NCBI GenBank assembly: GCA_019828565.1 | Contig: JAHDYR010000002.1 | Coordinates: forward strand, 124,001-188,000 | DNA length: 64,000 nt | DNA from: Carpediemonas membranifera | Lineage: Eukaryota; Fornicata | Direction of reading: 5' to 3' | In this document: positions 46,593 through 57,800 of the stretch, piece by piece | Layout of the letters: each line of letters begins with the position of its first letter | Numbering within the stretch: position 1 is the first letter of the stretch | Notes under the pieces: generated by a model | What the model was told of the DNA's origin: nothing | Seen by the model: the letters and a program-made list of their open reading frames with translations, nothing else | The model's database searches: none | Translations under genes and position numbers: made by a program

Positions 46593-48560
46593 TCACCCAA
46601 ACACCTTGGCGAAGTCCTTATTCGTCAACGCTCCCTTGTTCCCCAGATCGATCACAGTCTTCGGCCTTCCAGCTCCGGCCTTCTTCACAGTCCTGCGGTC
46701 CTCGTACTGCATCACCACACAGTCCTTCCACCCCAGCTTGACAGTCTGCCCGAGCGCTGCATCCCGACTCTCGGTCGAGTCGAAATGGATAAACGCCTGC
46801 CCAATGTGATCTGGAACATAATCGGGTTGGTCGTGCTTGTGCGGCTTAGTAGGAATGCTGACCGCGGTCACATTAGCCAGGGTAGACTTGATAGTCGCCT
46901 TCATATCGTCTATGGGCACATGTTTGGCTGGCGGCAGGCCCTTGACGAGTGCCATCACCGCCGAATCTCTGGGCGCGTGCTTGTACTCTGGCCTGCCGCT
47001 AGTGTCGCCACGATCTCTACCCGCCCCGACCCGCTTCCCTTCCCTTCTCTCACCGTGCACTGACTCGGCCCATGCTTTCCGCTTTCCCGGCCCAGTTCGC
47101 TTGGGTCGAGCGAGGTAGTCGGGAAGCTTGACTGTACTCAGAGTCAAACCACACACGTTGACTCCGGAAAGCTCTTTTCCGGCAACCATTAGTGCTGTCG
47201 ACCCAGTCATTGCGGTCCGATAAATCTCTAGGGGCGCCTTGGTGCCGGCGAGTGCTTGGAAAACGGCAGCAAGTTGAGATCGCATGCGGTGGGTGATTAG
47301 GTGGGTCACAATGTTCTTGAGATTGTTCCAGGATTCGGCTTTGACCAAAAGAGAAGTCAGATCGACCCAGAATCCAGGATCGCCGGCCACAATCTTGGAC
47401 TGAGCTGCCTTCAAAGCAGTTGTCAGAGCTTCCTCGAGATGACCAGTCGACTCATGAATGCGGATCACAACGCGATACACGTGAGACTGACGGTCTTTGT
47501 CAGTCAAAGATTCGATCGACTTATTACACTCAGCCTTGAGCTCATCAAATGTCATTATCCCAGAGTGGAACTTGTGAGCAACGGTGTGAAGCCAAGAAGC
47601 GAGGGCATTGTCCTTCCATGAGTCTGGTTTGGTGGGGGAAACATCGGGGGTAGAGTCTGCAAAGCAAGTGACGAAGGTATCGTTGCGAATCTGTTTCAGT
47701 CTATCTAAAATCGGATCCAGTTCCTCTCCCTTCTCAGATGCATAAGCGATACGACTCGACCACAAAATAACCGACTCTGGGCATTCGGCGACACTTCTCT
47801 CGAGCACTCCTCTAGCATCAGCCCCGCTTGCCCACAATGTTAGGGCATAGTCGAGGAAAGACTCTTGGAGGGAATGAAGGACCAGATCTTTCATCTTACG
47901 ATTAGGAGCGGCAGTGTAGTCTGCTTCCTGGACCTCTATGGCTGCCTGGAACTTGGCGGCGGCAGTGTCCAGCTTGTGTGGCTTTGGAATGGACGACTCT
48001 CCGAGGGGGACGTTTGATTGCTGGGCGTAGGCCTTGAGTTCGAGTATCAGCTCATCTCTGTATGTCAGCGGGCCTCTCATCTGCTCTATGTAGCTGTCTA
48101 CTACCGACTGCGTCTCGTCCAGCATAAGCATTCGGGCCATCGTCCAAAGTGTCCTTCCTTGTGTAGGTTCGTGGGCCCATGGGGAGCGCAGCATAGTCTT
48201 ACGGAGGTCCGAGCGCATTACTGAGCTGTAGTCCTCCTCTTCTGTGAGAATGGTAGGGAAATCGGCGTCGTCTTCGAGGATGGGCAGCAGACTGGTGAAA
48301 TCGAATGGGGCGCCCATCAAATCAACAACCTTGAACTCCAGAAACTGGCGACAGACCGTAGGGCATGGATACTCGCGCATAGCGGTGGCGAAATATTCAG
48401 CACAAGCGGTCATTTTCTCTTCAACTAAAGAAATGGTCGCTTCATCGGGCTGCTCGTCTCCGGTGCTGGCTAGGATGTTTTGAGCTTCATTCACGGCCAC
48501 CATGAGCCGATCTGGCCATGTAGTATACACGTTAGGACCTTCTTTTTCCTGTTCTGCCAT
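46593..48560 (-). CDS. HAT-repeat protein with C-terminal RRM (SART3/Prp24-like candidate)
   Basis: About 655 residues from ATG 48560; an open frame extends to 48659 with an upstream Met possible. The N-terminal 450 residues are all-helical with HAT/TPR-like spacing (LWTMARMLMLDETQSVVDSY, SVAECPESVILWSSRIAYA, VYRVVIRIHESTGHLEEALT). A basic linker (PKRTGPGKRKAW) leads to an RRM-like fold with RNP2-like VMALVKGLPPA and RNP1-like IGQAFIHFDS. In SART3 this order recruits U6 snRNA for U4/U6 reassembly. The architecture is suggestive but not decisive. It ends 29 bp before the POLE3-like start. Confidence 0.5.
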   Translation of the reverse strand: MAEQEKEGPNVYTTWPDRLMVAVNEAQNILASTGDEQPDEATISLVEEKMTACAEYFATAMREYPCPTVCRQFLEFKVVDLMGAPFDFTSLLPILEDDADFPTILTEEEDYSSVMRSDLRKTMLRSPWAHEPTQGRTLWTMARMLMLDETQSVVDSYIEQMRGPLTYRDELILELKAYAQQSNVPLGESSIPKPHKLDTAAAKFQAAIEVQEADYTAAPNRKMKDLVLHSLQESFLDYALTLWASGADARGVLERSVAECPESVILWSSRIAYASEKGEELDPILDRLKQIRNDTFVTCFADSTPDVSPTKPDSWKDNALASWLHTVAHKFHSGIMTFDELKAECNKSIESLTDKDRQSHVYRVVIRIHESTGHLEEALTTALKAAQSKIVAGDPGFWVDLTSLLVKAESWNNLKNIVTHLITHRMRSQLAAVFQALAGTKAPLEIYRTAMTGSTALMVAGKELSGVNVCGLTLSTVKLPDYLARPKRTGPGKRKAWAESVHGERREGKRVGAGRDRGDTSGRPEYKHAPRDSAVMALVKGLPPAKHVPIDDMKATIKSTLANVTAVSIPTKPHKHDQPDYVPDHIGQAFIHFDSTESRDAALGQTVKLGWKDCVVMQYEDRRTVKKAGAGRPKTVIDLGNKGALTNKDFAKVFG

Positions 48561-48676
48561 CCTTGCTTTCTGTCGTCCCACATACATAGGTACATAACCC
48601 CACATAAATCGCTCAAACTCACTCTCAACCCACCGCTCACAGCAAATGTGTTTACGCAAACAAACAGTGTCAAAAA

Positions 48677-50104
48677 CTAAACGAGAGACTCTTCAGGAGA
48701 GATCCCGAGGAGCGCGGTCTCCATCTCCCCATCCTCCGTACATATTGATTCCATATCAGAGTCCATATCAGATATAAATCGGATCTGCAGCCTGCCCCCG
48801 GAAAAAATAAAGTAGACTGCGCACAAGGCGAGCATAAACATGCCTCCGCCAATGATGCAAATGTAAAGCAGCTGAGGCAAGATTTTCATGGCAAACCCAA
48901 GACAAAACGGGATCATCACACCGCCAAGCTGGGTACAGAACAGGTACAGTGTCGTTGCGGGGCCGTACATGCTTGCTGGATACCCAGACCCAACCCACAC
49001 GACGGGAAGGGAATAAGAACCCATCACAGCCGCCCCGTAGAGTACCATGGCCCCGTGTAGTATGTGATCTATGATCTCATGTGCTACATACCATTGTATA
49101 CCTTTTGAGGGGAAATGGTGGGTGGTGGTGAGAAAGAGGAGGTAGTAGCCAAGCATAATAAGGGCGGAAGAGAATATTAGGATGAGGAGGACGGAGAAGA
49201 GCATGTTTCTGGTGCCAATAACCTTGAGAATGATCGAATAGGGGATTTGGAAAATGATGTTCCCAATGAGCATAACAGAGAGAAGCTGCCCCGCGACAGC
49301 TTGGGTCAACCCCATGTCAAGCGAGTATGCAATCATGAGATTATCGTGAATAACATGGATTCCTCCGAAAAACACGGCTACAAATGGGAAAAGCGGACAT
49401 AGTTTCAAGGCGGACCACACGCCCCGGAAAGAAATCGGACTAGATTCCGAATCAGGTGCTGTGGACGCCACTAAGGTGAGTATAACCGGGTTGAGAGAGC
49501 CACATATGGCGCATATGAGGTAGACGGGGAAATGGAGAGGGTTGAAGATGGATAGCAGAAGAGGGCCGAGGGCAAGGCCGGTACCAAGGAGGGTGGTATA
49601 TAGGCCGATGCACATAGCTCGGTACTTCTCGTTGTGGATAGTGTTGAGCCAAATTTCGGCAACAACCCAGGGAATGGAGGAAATGAAGCCAAAGAGGCAG
49701 TAAATGAGTAACCAGACGAAAATATGGCCAATGGTGAAGTAGAGTGCGATGATAAGAACTACGTCGACCATGACGGCGGCGAAATAGGTCGGGAACGTTC
49801 CGAAACGAGACATAACGCGCACCCCAAGGACTGAGCCAGTCATCATAGCGAGGCTGTTAAGAGCCGAAAAAACACCGACAACGAGGTCTGATCGCTTGCC
49901 CATTGCATCTGATTTCAAAACAATGGTCACGATCGGGTATATAAGGCCCAAACAGATGGAAATGGAAAAAATCGAAAGAGCAAAGACGCCAGCAAATGAA
50001 AAGTGCTGTAGGCGAGTAAGATATGACTTCTTTGATAAAGAATCGCTCACAGACCCTTGTTTAGCTTCTAATGGAGCCATATCATATGGTGCTATGCTGT
50101 GCAT
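48677..50104 (-). CDS. Major facilitator superfamily transporter, YcaD-like
   Basis: 475 residues from ATG 50104, with 12 predicted membrane helices. The first helices (FALSIFSISICLGLIYPIVT), the loop-2 motif ALNSLAMMTGSVLGVRVMSRFG and the helix-5 region IPWVVAEIWLNTIHNEKYRA (with the VAE.WLN pattern and GLYTTLLGTGLALGPLLL) match bacterial YcaD-type MFS proteins. Substrate is unknown. The acidic C-terminal tail lies in the cytoplasm. A chromovirus inserted 17 bp upstream of this ATG has probably displaced the promoter. Bacterial origin is possible but less clear than for ODC. Confidence 0.75.
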   Translation of the reverse strand: MHSIAPYDMAPLEAKQGSVSDSLSKKSYLTRLQHFSFAGVFALSIFSISICLGLIYPIVTIVLKSDAMGKRSDLVVGVFSALNSLAMMTGSVLGVRVMSRFGTFPTYFAAVMVDVVLIIALYFTIGHIFVWLLIYCLFGFISSIPWVVAEIWLNTIHNEKYRAMCIGLYTTLLGTGLALGPLLLSIFNPLHFPVYLICAICGSLNPVILTLVASTAPDSESSPISFRGVWSALKLCPLFPFVAVFFGGIHVIHDNLMIAYSLDMGLTQAVAGQLLSVMLIGNIIFQIPYSIILKVIGTRNMLFSVLLILIFSSALIMLGYYLLFLTTTHHFPSKGIQWYVAHEIIDHILHGAMVLYGAAVMGSYSLPVVWVGSGYPASMYGPATTLYLFCTQLGGVMIPFCLGFAMKILPQLLYICIIGGGMFMLALCAVYFIFSGGRLQIRFISDMDSDMESICTEDGEMETALLGISPEESLV

Positions 50105-50121
50105 TTTAACGTAATGTGTTT

Positions 50122-50213
50122 TGATGCATTCAAATCCCCTAGTTTGGACCATTTACACCACCACGGGTCTAAACCTCCTCAGTAAACACATTGTTTGACC
50201 CTTCAATAGCACA
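50122..50213 (+). repeat. 5' LTR (92 bp)
   Basis: Identical to 54675-54766. Preceded by the TGTTT target duplication. Very short for a gypsy LTR, yet it must contain promoter and processing signals; TATA-like sequence is not obvious in it. Confidence 0.95.
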
Positions 50214-50226
50214 GTAATTACTACGC

Positions 50227-53200
50227 ATGAAGGAGGATGACGATGACGACGACCCAAAAGGGACTTACCCGAAGTATCTCCGGCACACTGCAGCCGACTG
50301 GGTGAGGTTCCGCATGAGCTACGCACTCTATGCTGAAGATGAGGTCAAGCCGAAGACCCTCTTCGAGTGCATCGACGCGAAAGTGAGAACAAGTATCAAG
50401 GACGCATACCAAGCTCTGGAGGACGACGAAAGCTCCGATGACAGCTCTGACAGCTCGAGTGAAGACGACGAGGAGATGTTCAGCGCCAACGAGGGTAGCG
50501 ACAGCAGCAGGGGCGGCGAAGACGCGCACGCCCAGAGCGACTCCGAGGATGACGCCCGGAGCACACTCATCGCTAACCCGGCCCGGAAGAAGAAGACAAG
50601 CGGCAAGACGACCGCCCGGGACGACGCTTTGCTCCGGTACATCATGGCTCAAGACCAAGAGAAGAAGGAGGCGAAGACAACGAGGAGGAAGCGCGATGAG
50701 CGCTGGGTGGTGATGGCTGAGGCCACACTAACCAATATCAGTCTTCAGCGCGCGTACCGCGAGCTTCGCAAGCTCCGTGAGACCTCTTTCACCCGTTACC
50801 GCCATGTGTTCACGGATATGGTAGATCTGTTCGAGAAGGTCGGATCCCTGGATGCTAGAGAGCTCCAGGAGATCGTTCTGGCGAGCCTCGATGACGAGAC
50901 GATCGCATCGTCTCTTCGCTCTGTTGTTCTTTCCAAGTCAACAGTCGCGAAGTCGTTGAAGGTCATAGCAAAGTACCTACGGGCCCGAACAGATGCCATG
51001 CGAGAGTTTGACCTGGTGCCGAGCAGCCGGCTCGCGGCCCTACAGAAGCAGCTCGAGTCACTGCAGAGCAAGCCGAGAGAGGAGCGGAAGATACCAGCGA
51101 GGACGGGAGAGCGCAGACGCAATGACGGCGCGGCCGAGGGGGCCAAGCCTGAGCGGCGGCAAGGGGGCCGCGGCTGCTTCAACTGCGGCGAAAAGGGTCA
51201 CGACTCGGCCGACTGCCCACACGAGGAGCCGAAGTGCTTCAGGTGCGGCGAGTTCGGCCACAAGTCGCACCAGTGCACAGTTGTAAAGCCATCTGAGTAT
51301 CCTTTCTGTTTTATGTTAGCGTCCAAGACTATCTGGCAGGAGAAGGCCAGTCTGCTGGGCGAAGAGTTGATCGTCCGCATGGACACCTGCTCCTCGTTCA
51401 GCGTCGTGCCGAGGGACTGGGCCGTCGAGAAGGGACTGAAGATCGCCACGCGGGGCGAGACAGTCCGCTTGGCTGACGAGTCGATGAGGAGGGTCTACCG
51501 AGTGTTGTCAGATGTGCCGATCACCCTCCACCTCGACAGAGAGGTCACCGCGACGCCGACCTGGTATGCGATGGACAAGGCCGAGTCGTTCCTCATCAAC
51601 ATGGAGGTGATTGACTCCCTCGGCCTAATCAACCGCAACCTTGACACCGAAGCAGACCCCATCCAGGTCATCTCCAAGCTCACAGAGGACTGGGCCGAGA
51701 GATACAGCGACTGCTTCGGCGATGCAGGCGAACCAGCAGACCTTAAGCCGTTCAAGGTCACGCTGAAGAAGGACGCCCGACCCTACTTCCGTCTGCCCCG
51801 AAGGTTCCCAAGACAGGTGGAGGATGAACTCCGGTCAGAGATGCAGAAGCTGGAGGAAAGCGGGATCATCATCCCAACCAAGTCTCCCTGGAGCAGCTCA
51901 GTGGTCATGGTGCGGAAGAAGGCCGGGACGTGGCGGCCGTGCATGGACTACTCGCCACTGAACGAGCTCCTGGCGTCCATGACTCAGCACGACTTGCCGT
52001 CGACGGAAGAGCTGATCGAGAGGCTGAGGGGCAACAAGTACTTCGCAGCACTTGACCTCAGCAAGGCCTTCCATCAGGTCCCGGTGCACCCCGACACACA
52101 GGAGTACCTGGCGTTCACGTACTCCAAGGGGCACTATACCTACACTACGATGCCGTTCGGCCTTGCCACCGCGGCTGGCCATATGCAAGAGGCCTTAGAG
52201 GAGGCTTTCGCGGACATGCTGGGCACGGCGTGTCTTGTGTACGTGGACGACATCATCGTCTATGGGTCGACCTGGGAAGAGTACCAGGCGAACCTGATGC
52301 GGGTGATGGACCGGGTGCGAGAGAAGAAGCTGAAGCTCAACAAGAACAAGTGCTTTTTCGGGTTGACGGAGGTGGAGTACCTCGGATGGATAGTGTCGGC
52401 GGAGGGAAAGCGCATCCCCCATGGCGCGTCCAGGGTGTCCAGGAGCTGCCCGACCCGACAAACGTGAGTGACGTCAGGTCCACATTGGGCATCTTCAACT
52501 TCTTCTCCCAGTTCATCCCCGGCTACGCGGACATCACCGAGCCGATCCGCAAGCTGGAGATCAAGGGCCAGACGTTCGTGTGGGGCGACCCCCCAGAGAG
52601 AGGCGTTCAAGAGACTGAAGAAGATCGTCACCTCCCCCACACTGTTGGTCACACCGGGCCCTGACGACCGCCTACAGCTGTTCACCGACGCGTCCGACAC
52701 CGGTGTCGGCGCAGTGCTGGTCAGAGTCGAGGACGACGGGTCGAAGCGACCTGTGATGTTCTTCTCCAAGGCCCTGACAGCAAGCCAGCGCAAGTGGAGC
52801 ACCTACCGCAAGGAGGCATTCGCCATCATAGCGGCCACGAGGAAGATGAGACGGTTCCTAGCCACAAGGGAGTTTGAGATGTTCACGGACCACCGTAACC
52901 TCGTGTACACGTGGGGCAACGTCGACCCCATGGTGCAGCGCTGGGCACTTGAGCTGGGCAACCTCAAGTTCAGCATCACCCACGTGCCTGGTAAGTCTAA
53001 TACGGTCGCGGACGGCCTGTCCAGAATGCCCCGCGCAGAAGCCGAGAGCCTGACACCAGAGCAGCAGGGTGCGATCGTGTCCGTGATGTGTGCAGTCGAC
53101 GCAGCGGAGGAAGAGTCGGAAGAAGTCGCCGCCGACGAGCCGAGAGTTCGGTTCCGCGAAGAGGCGGCAGGACAGCCTGACCGCGAGCGCGACGAGGCAG

Positions 53201-54648
53201 ACGAAAGCGACACCGAGGAAGCAGCCGGGACAGACGAGGGCGACACCCTTGACGCCGAGCCCGAAGAGGAGGGCACGTTCCCGGCCATACCCGAGTCCCA
53301 GAAGCTGCCACGCTTCAAGTCCGTTCACGGACCTGGCACCGGTCACCACGGGGTTGACCAGACGCTGTGGAAGCTCGAGGATAAGGGATTGCGCTGGGAC
53401 ACTGCGGACACGGACGTCCAGAGGATGGTTAAGGAGTGCCCCGTGTGCCAGAAGAACGCCGAACACCGGTCACGCGAGCAATATCAGGAGCAGCTGCGCA
53501 TGCCAGCGTCGCCGTTCAGTCGCGTGTTCGCCGACACCATCAACATGGCAGAGGCAGACCAGGGTTACCGGTACATCCTGGTGCTGGTGGAGGAGTCGAC
53601 GAGGTGGGTCACCCTGTGCCCACTGAAGACGGTGACCTCCGCCGCCACCATCAGAGCAATCAGGGAAAGATACCTCACACACTTCCCGCCCCCGGTCGAG
53701 TGGGTGACCGATAGCGGACGGCAGTTCGACTCGAAGGAGTTCAAGTCGTTCGCGGCAGAGCTAGGCGGGGGCGCGAAGACGACCACCCCGTACCATCACG
53801 AGGAGAATGGGATCGTTGAGCGCAGGAATCGCGAAGTGAACCGCCACCTCAGGGACGAGATGCATCAGCGCGGCACGAAGCAATGGATGGGCCTACTGCC
53901 AGCGGTTCAGAACATCATCAACCAGGCTAGATCTGCCACGACAGGCACGTCACCCTGGAAGCTAGTGGTGTCCACAGAGCGGGAAGGGAAGATGACACTG
54001 TCGAACCAGGAGAGAGCCGACGTTACGGACGTCATTGACAAGATGGTCCGGAACGAGAAGATGAGAGCTCAACAGCGCAGGGACGCGGCGAAGAAGACGT
54101 ACGACGCGGCCAAGGCCAGACAGGACAAGCACAACAAGAGGACACCGACCCGTATCACAGCCAAGGCGTGGGTCATGGTCGACAGGGATGCAGAACAGAG
54201 AGGGAAGTACCAGCTACGATGGAGAGGCCCACTTCAGGTGGTCAAGAAGGCACCTGGAAACGCCAGCTCGTTCGTGATAAGGGACCCCGAGACGAACAAG
54301 ACGTATAAGAAGCACGTGAAGCATCTGAAGCTCGCAGAAGGCGACTGGGATGAGGAGAAGGCGAAGGCAGAATGCGCCAAGGACCGTATGCACACGTATA
54401 TCAAAGAGATCGTCACGCACAGGATCAAGAAGGACGTGATGAAGACGCCAGAGGTGAAGGTGCGCTGGTTAGGATACGAACCAGCAGACGACACGTGGAG
54501 AAACCCAACAGACGAGGATATGAGAGGCAATGCGATACTTCAGCAGTACCTGCAGGTGAATACACCCCTAGAGGAAGCCATGAAGCGGTTTGATGATTTG
54601 AAGCTCAGAATGTCGGCCCGCCAATCAAATGGCACTCGGCAGGATTAG
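50227..54648 (+). CDS. Gag-pol polyprotein of the 4.6-kb chromovirus
   Basis: One long frame from ATG 50227, with two compensating shifts at CCCCC (near 52420) and CCCCCC (near 52592). Order: acidic Gag (residues 1-320), two zinc knuckles CFNCGEKGHDSADCPHE and CFRCGEFGHKSHQC, a protease-like region (LIVRMDTCSSFSVVP, with DTC where DTG/DSG is normal). Then RT (CMDYSPLNELL, FAALDLSKAFHQVPV, TMPFGLATAAGHMQEAL, YVDDIIVYG), RNase H (LFTDASDTGVGAVLV, HVPGKSNTVADGLSR), integrase (HHCC, D in FADTINM, D in WVTDSGRQFD, E in NGIVERRNREV) and a chromodomain (VKVRWLGYEPADDTWRNPT). Gag and pol share one frame, so the Gag:Pol ratio must be set by protein turnover or splicing. Confidence 0.85.
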
Positions 54649-54674
54649 ACATCGCATTGAAGGAGGGGGGGTAG

Positions 54675-54766
54675 TGATGCATTCAAATCCCCTAGTTTGG
54701 ACCATTTACACCACCACGGGTCTAAACCTCCTCAGTAAACACATTGTTTGACCCTTCAATAGCACA
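54675..54766 (+). repeat. 3' LTR (92 bp)
   Basis: Identical to 50122-50213. Preceded by the polypurine tract and followed by the second TGTTT. Confidence 0.95.
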
Positions 54767-54834
54767 TGTTTACTGTGGCATTTAGAGGGTTTATGAATTT
54801 ACTCGATTGTATGTAAACATGTACATACCATTAT

Positions 54835-57800
54835 TCAGCCATTGCGGGGCGCCAAAGCGCCTCCACTCTGACTCCGCTGGATGGCGGCGGTGGGAGGGGG
54901 TGGGGGGAGATGTGGAGGATTGATCACGGACGTGGCCAGATGGAGCAGGCGGTGTGCCTTGCGGAGCTCGAATGACTTCTTCAGTAGCCAGCCCATCAGT
55001 GCGATCGCGAGAACCGACCGAGCTCGGCGGTCAGTAAAGCATTCTGCGCCGGTGATCGTGCAGATTTCCTGTCCGATTTCAACCAGACTCCTGGCGGCTG
55101 ACTCGATGTGGCTGCCGGTTGGAGTGAGTGCGACGACGATGACGTCAACATTGTAGTCGGCGTACTGGTCCTTCTTCTTCTGGATGAATGAGTCCGAGTC
55201 AGACTTGCCGACTGTGACCTCAATCACTAGAGGACGGCCTTTCCGGAGCAGAGGCTCATTAATCAGGATATCTGCGCGTGCCTGCGTGATCTTACTTGCC
55301 TGATCAGCGATTGCTTGCGGAATAGGCCTGTTTGCTTTCTGCAGGCGTTCCATTTCGTCGTATGCAACCTTTGCTCGGTACTTCTCGTCCTTTAGGAGCC
55401 CATCATCAAGGGGTTCCTCATGAAGGACCTCTGTCGAGGTCGTGCTAAGCAGCTGTACGATTCCGTGTTTCACCAAGTCGTGGCGGTGCAAAAGGTTCCT
55501 CTTCCGCTGAGGGAACCAGCGCTTCGCGCTACAGAGCATGGCATGGTCTTCCCACGTGCCTCTAGTTACACCTTTGCCGCAGAAGGGGCAGAAGAGTGCC
55601 GTGTTCCCGTCCTGGAGGCGCCGTGCCACTGGGCTGGGGAGCCCCGAGATCATGCCAACCCCGAGGACCGCCCTATAGGCTGCTATCACCGGTCGTGCTG
55701 TCGCGTACTGGTCGTCTACCGCCGTGTTGAGGCAGGCCGCCAGCAGTTCGCCGTACGGAATCCTCGACGTCCTGTGACGGGCGCGGTATATGTGCTCGGA
55801 GAAAACGCACTGCGGCCGGTCCGCCTTAGGCATCATGAGTTCCGGGTCCGAGCCTGCCATGTGGGGGATGGGCGGGACTGTGTCGCAGACAGGGGTGTAT
55901 CCAGGGCCGCCCATGCGTATGAGATCACTCCTGGCGCCAAGGTATGCTGCCACCCAGTGGTCGAGTGGGTGCCTGAAGCCCCAGCCGTTGTCACTCGGCT
56001 TCTGCCACAGTGCATCTAACCTCGCGCTCTCCCAGCCGGCTGGGGAGTTCGCTATGACCCTCGCCACCTCGATGAGGCTGGCTTCTAACCTCTCAGCGAT
56101 GGCTACATTCGGTGCGTTCGTCCTGAGCATGAAATTCAGGTCCGCGCTGATGCATTTGCGGATGATGTGCAGACACATCCAGGACACCTGGTTTTTCGCG
56201 TGCCCCGTCGACTGCTCGATAATTCCACACAGCCAGCTGAGCTCGTCAATAACCTTCTCAGCCGTAACCTGCACCGCTGTAACGCGGCTCGTGGTCGGGC
56301 CGATGGTCACCCCGAGGTATTCCCACGCATGTACGAATGGGTGGCCTGCGTCGTGTACGTCCGGGTGGGCGAGGATCACCGTCTTCGCCATGTTCAGGCG
56401 GAGACCATACTTCGACGCGATGCGCGTGAGCGTGGCGATCTCAGCCGTGGCGTCGCCAGCCGTGCTGTGGATACTGGCGACATCATCCAGGTACGCAAAG
56501 CGTTCATTTGGAGCCGCCTCGGTGAGCTCGTCGAGTATGCAGCGCATGACGAAGGAGAACAGCAGCGGGCCAAGAGCGTCTCCTTGGATGGTCCCGCGTT
56601 TGACGTCCACCCACCGCGCGGTCGTGCCAGCCGCGCCGTATGTCTCGTAGTAGAGGCGCGGGTCGTCGTAGAACTGGTCGACAAAGTCAGTAAGGGCCGG
56701 CGCGTACTCATGAACCATGGCCTTCATCGTGTGACGGTTCGCTTCGTTGAAGGCGTTCGTGAAGTCCGCTATGACGATATACTTCCCAGCCCGGTATGCC
56801 TTGTCGACACGGTCGATCAGTTTCTCCACGTCGCTCCGGCCGCCCAGGCCATATTGTTCCGGCAGCCAGTCCGGCAGTGCCCCGGCCGGGTCGTCCCCGC
56901 TGTCGTCTGGCTTCAGGTGCCCGAGAGCAAGCTTAGCGAGGTATTTGCCTGCGATCACGTAGAACGGTTCGTTCACCCCTATTGGCCTCAGGCTACCGTT
57001 CGGCTTTGGCAGCATCGAGAGGTATGCCTGCGTCAACGGTCTGCAGGACGACTCACCCCTCACGATGCAGGAGACAATCTCGGTCATTGCGCTGACTACC
57101 GATTTGTTGGAGTCGGCTGGCCTCAGACGTCGGGCGTTCCTCCTCGTGTCGGTGGCGAGATGCCGGCCCAGGAGCTGTAAGATGTGTTTGTTCGACCATC
57201 CTGACAGTCCCGCCGCTTTGGTGCCGTCCAGGCCGGTCATGATCTCCTCGCATTCTCGGGTCGGCAGGTCCCTCGGTAGTGTGGGCGGTGGGCTGGCCCA
57301 TTTCAGGGACTCCGCTCGAGCCACCGTTGTGCGTGGGAGGGGTACGATCTCATCAGCACGGTCTGCCGGGAAGAGCCTGTGGACCTCCGCCACTATTTGG
57401 TCCTCCGACCATGCCGACTCATGGCGTGGTGCCAGAAGCTTCCGTGATTTTCCGACCTGTCCAAGCATGAAAGAGTCCACTGCCTTCTCAACCTGTCTCC
57501 TCTGCCGGGATGCGGCGGTGCGGGGGGTGGCAGGGATGTTGCGGATTACCCGTCTGATGGCATTTCGGAAGCCGACCGCAGCGAACTTCCCGCTGTGTGG
57601 CAGGCACCTGATGAGCACTGCGACCGTCTCCATCGCGCGGTCGACGCCCTCCTGTGGGTGTCCCGCCATGAACGCTCTGAGCTGACTCAATTTCGAGGTG
57701 ATGACTGCCCTGCTGTCTGCAGACAGGTTCATGCTCCCGAGCATGCGTGCTCTACCCAGGGATCTCCCGGCCAGCGCTGTGCCTGCTGGTGCGAGCTCGC

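Larger units (their letters stand above)
50122..54766 (+). mobile_element. Complete Ty3/gypsy chromovirus with 92-bp LTRs and 5-bp target duplication
   Basis: Identical 92-bp repeats (50122-50213, 54675-54766) run from TGATGCATTC to AATAGCACA. TGTTT precedes the left LTR (50117-50121) and follows the right LTR (54767-54771). A polypurine tract GAAGGAGGGGGGGTAG abuts the 3' LTR. Inside is a single gag-pol coding region. No tRNA primer-binding site (TGG...) follows the 5' LTR, and the gag ATG lies only 13 nt inside it. Perfect LTRs and target duplication mean a very recent insertion, between the MFS gene and the LINE. Confidence 0.95.

Noticed and set aside
50214-50226. tRNA primer-binding site after the 5' LTR of the 4.6-kb element
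   Set aside because: No TGG or tRNA 3'-end complement is present between the LTR and the gag ATG.
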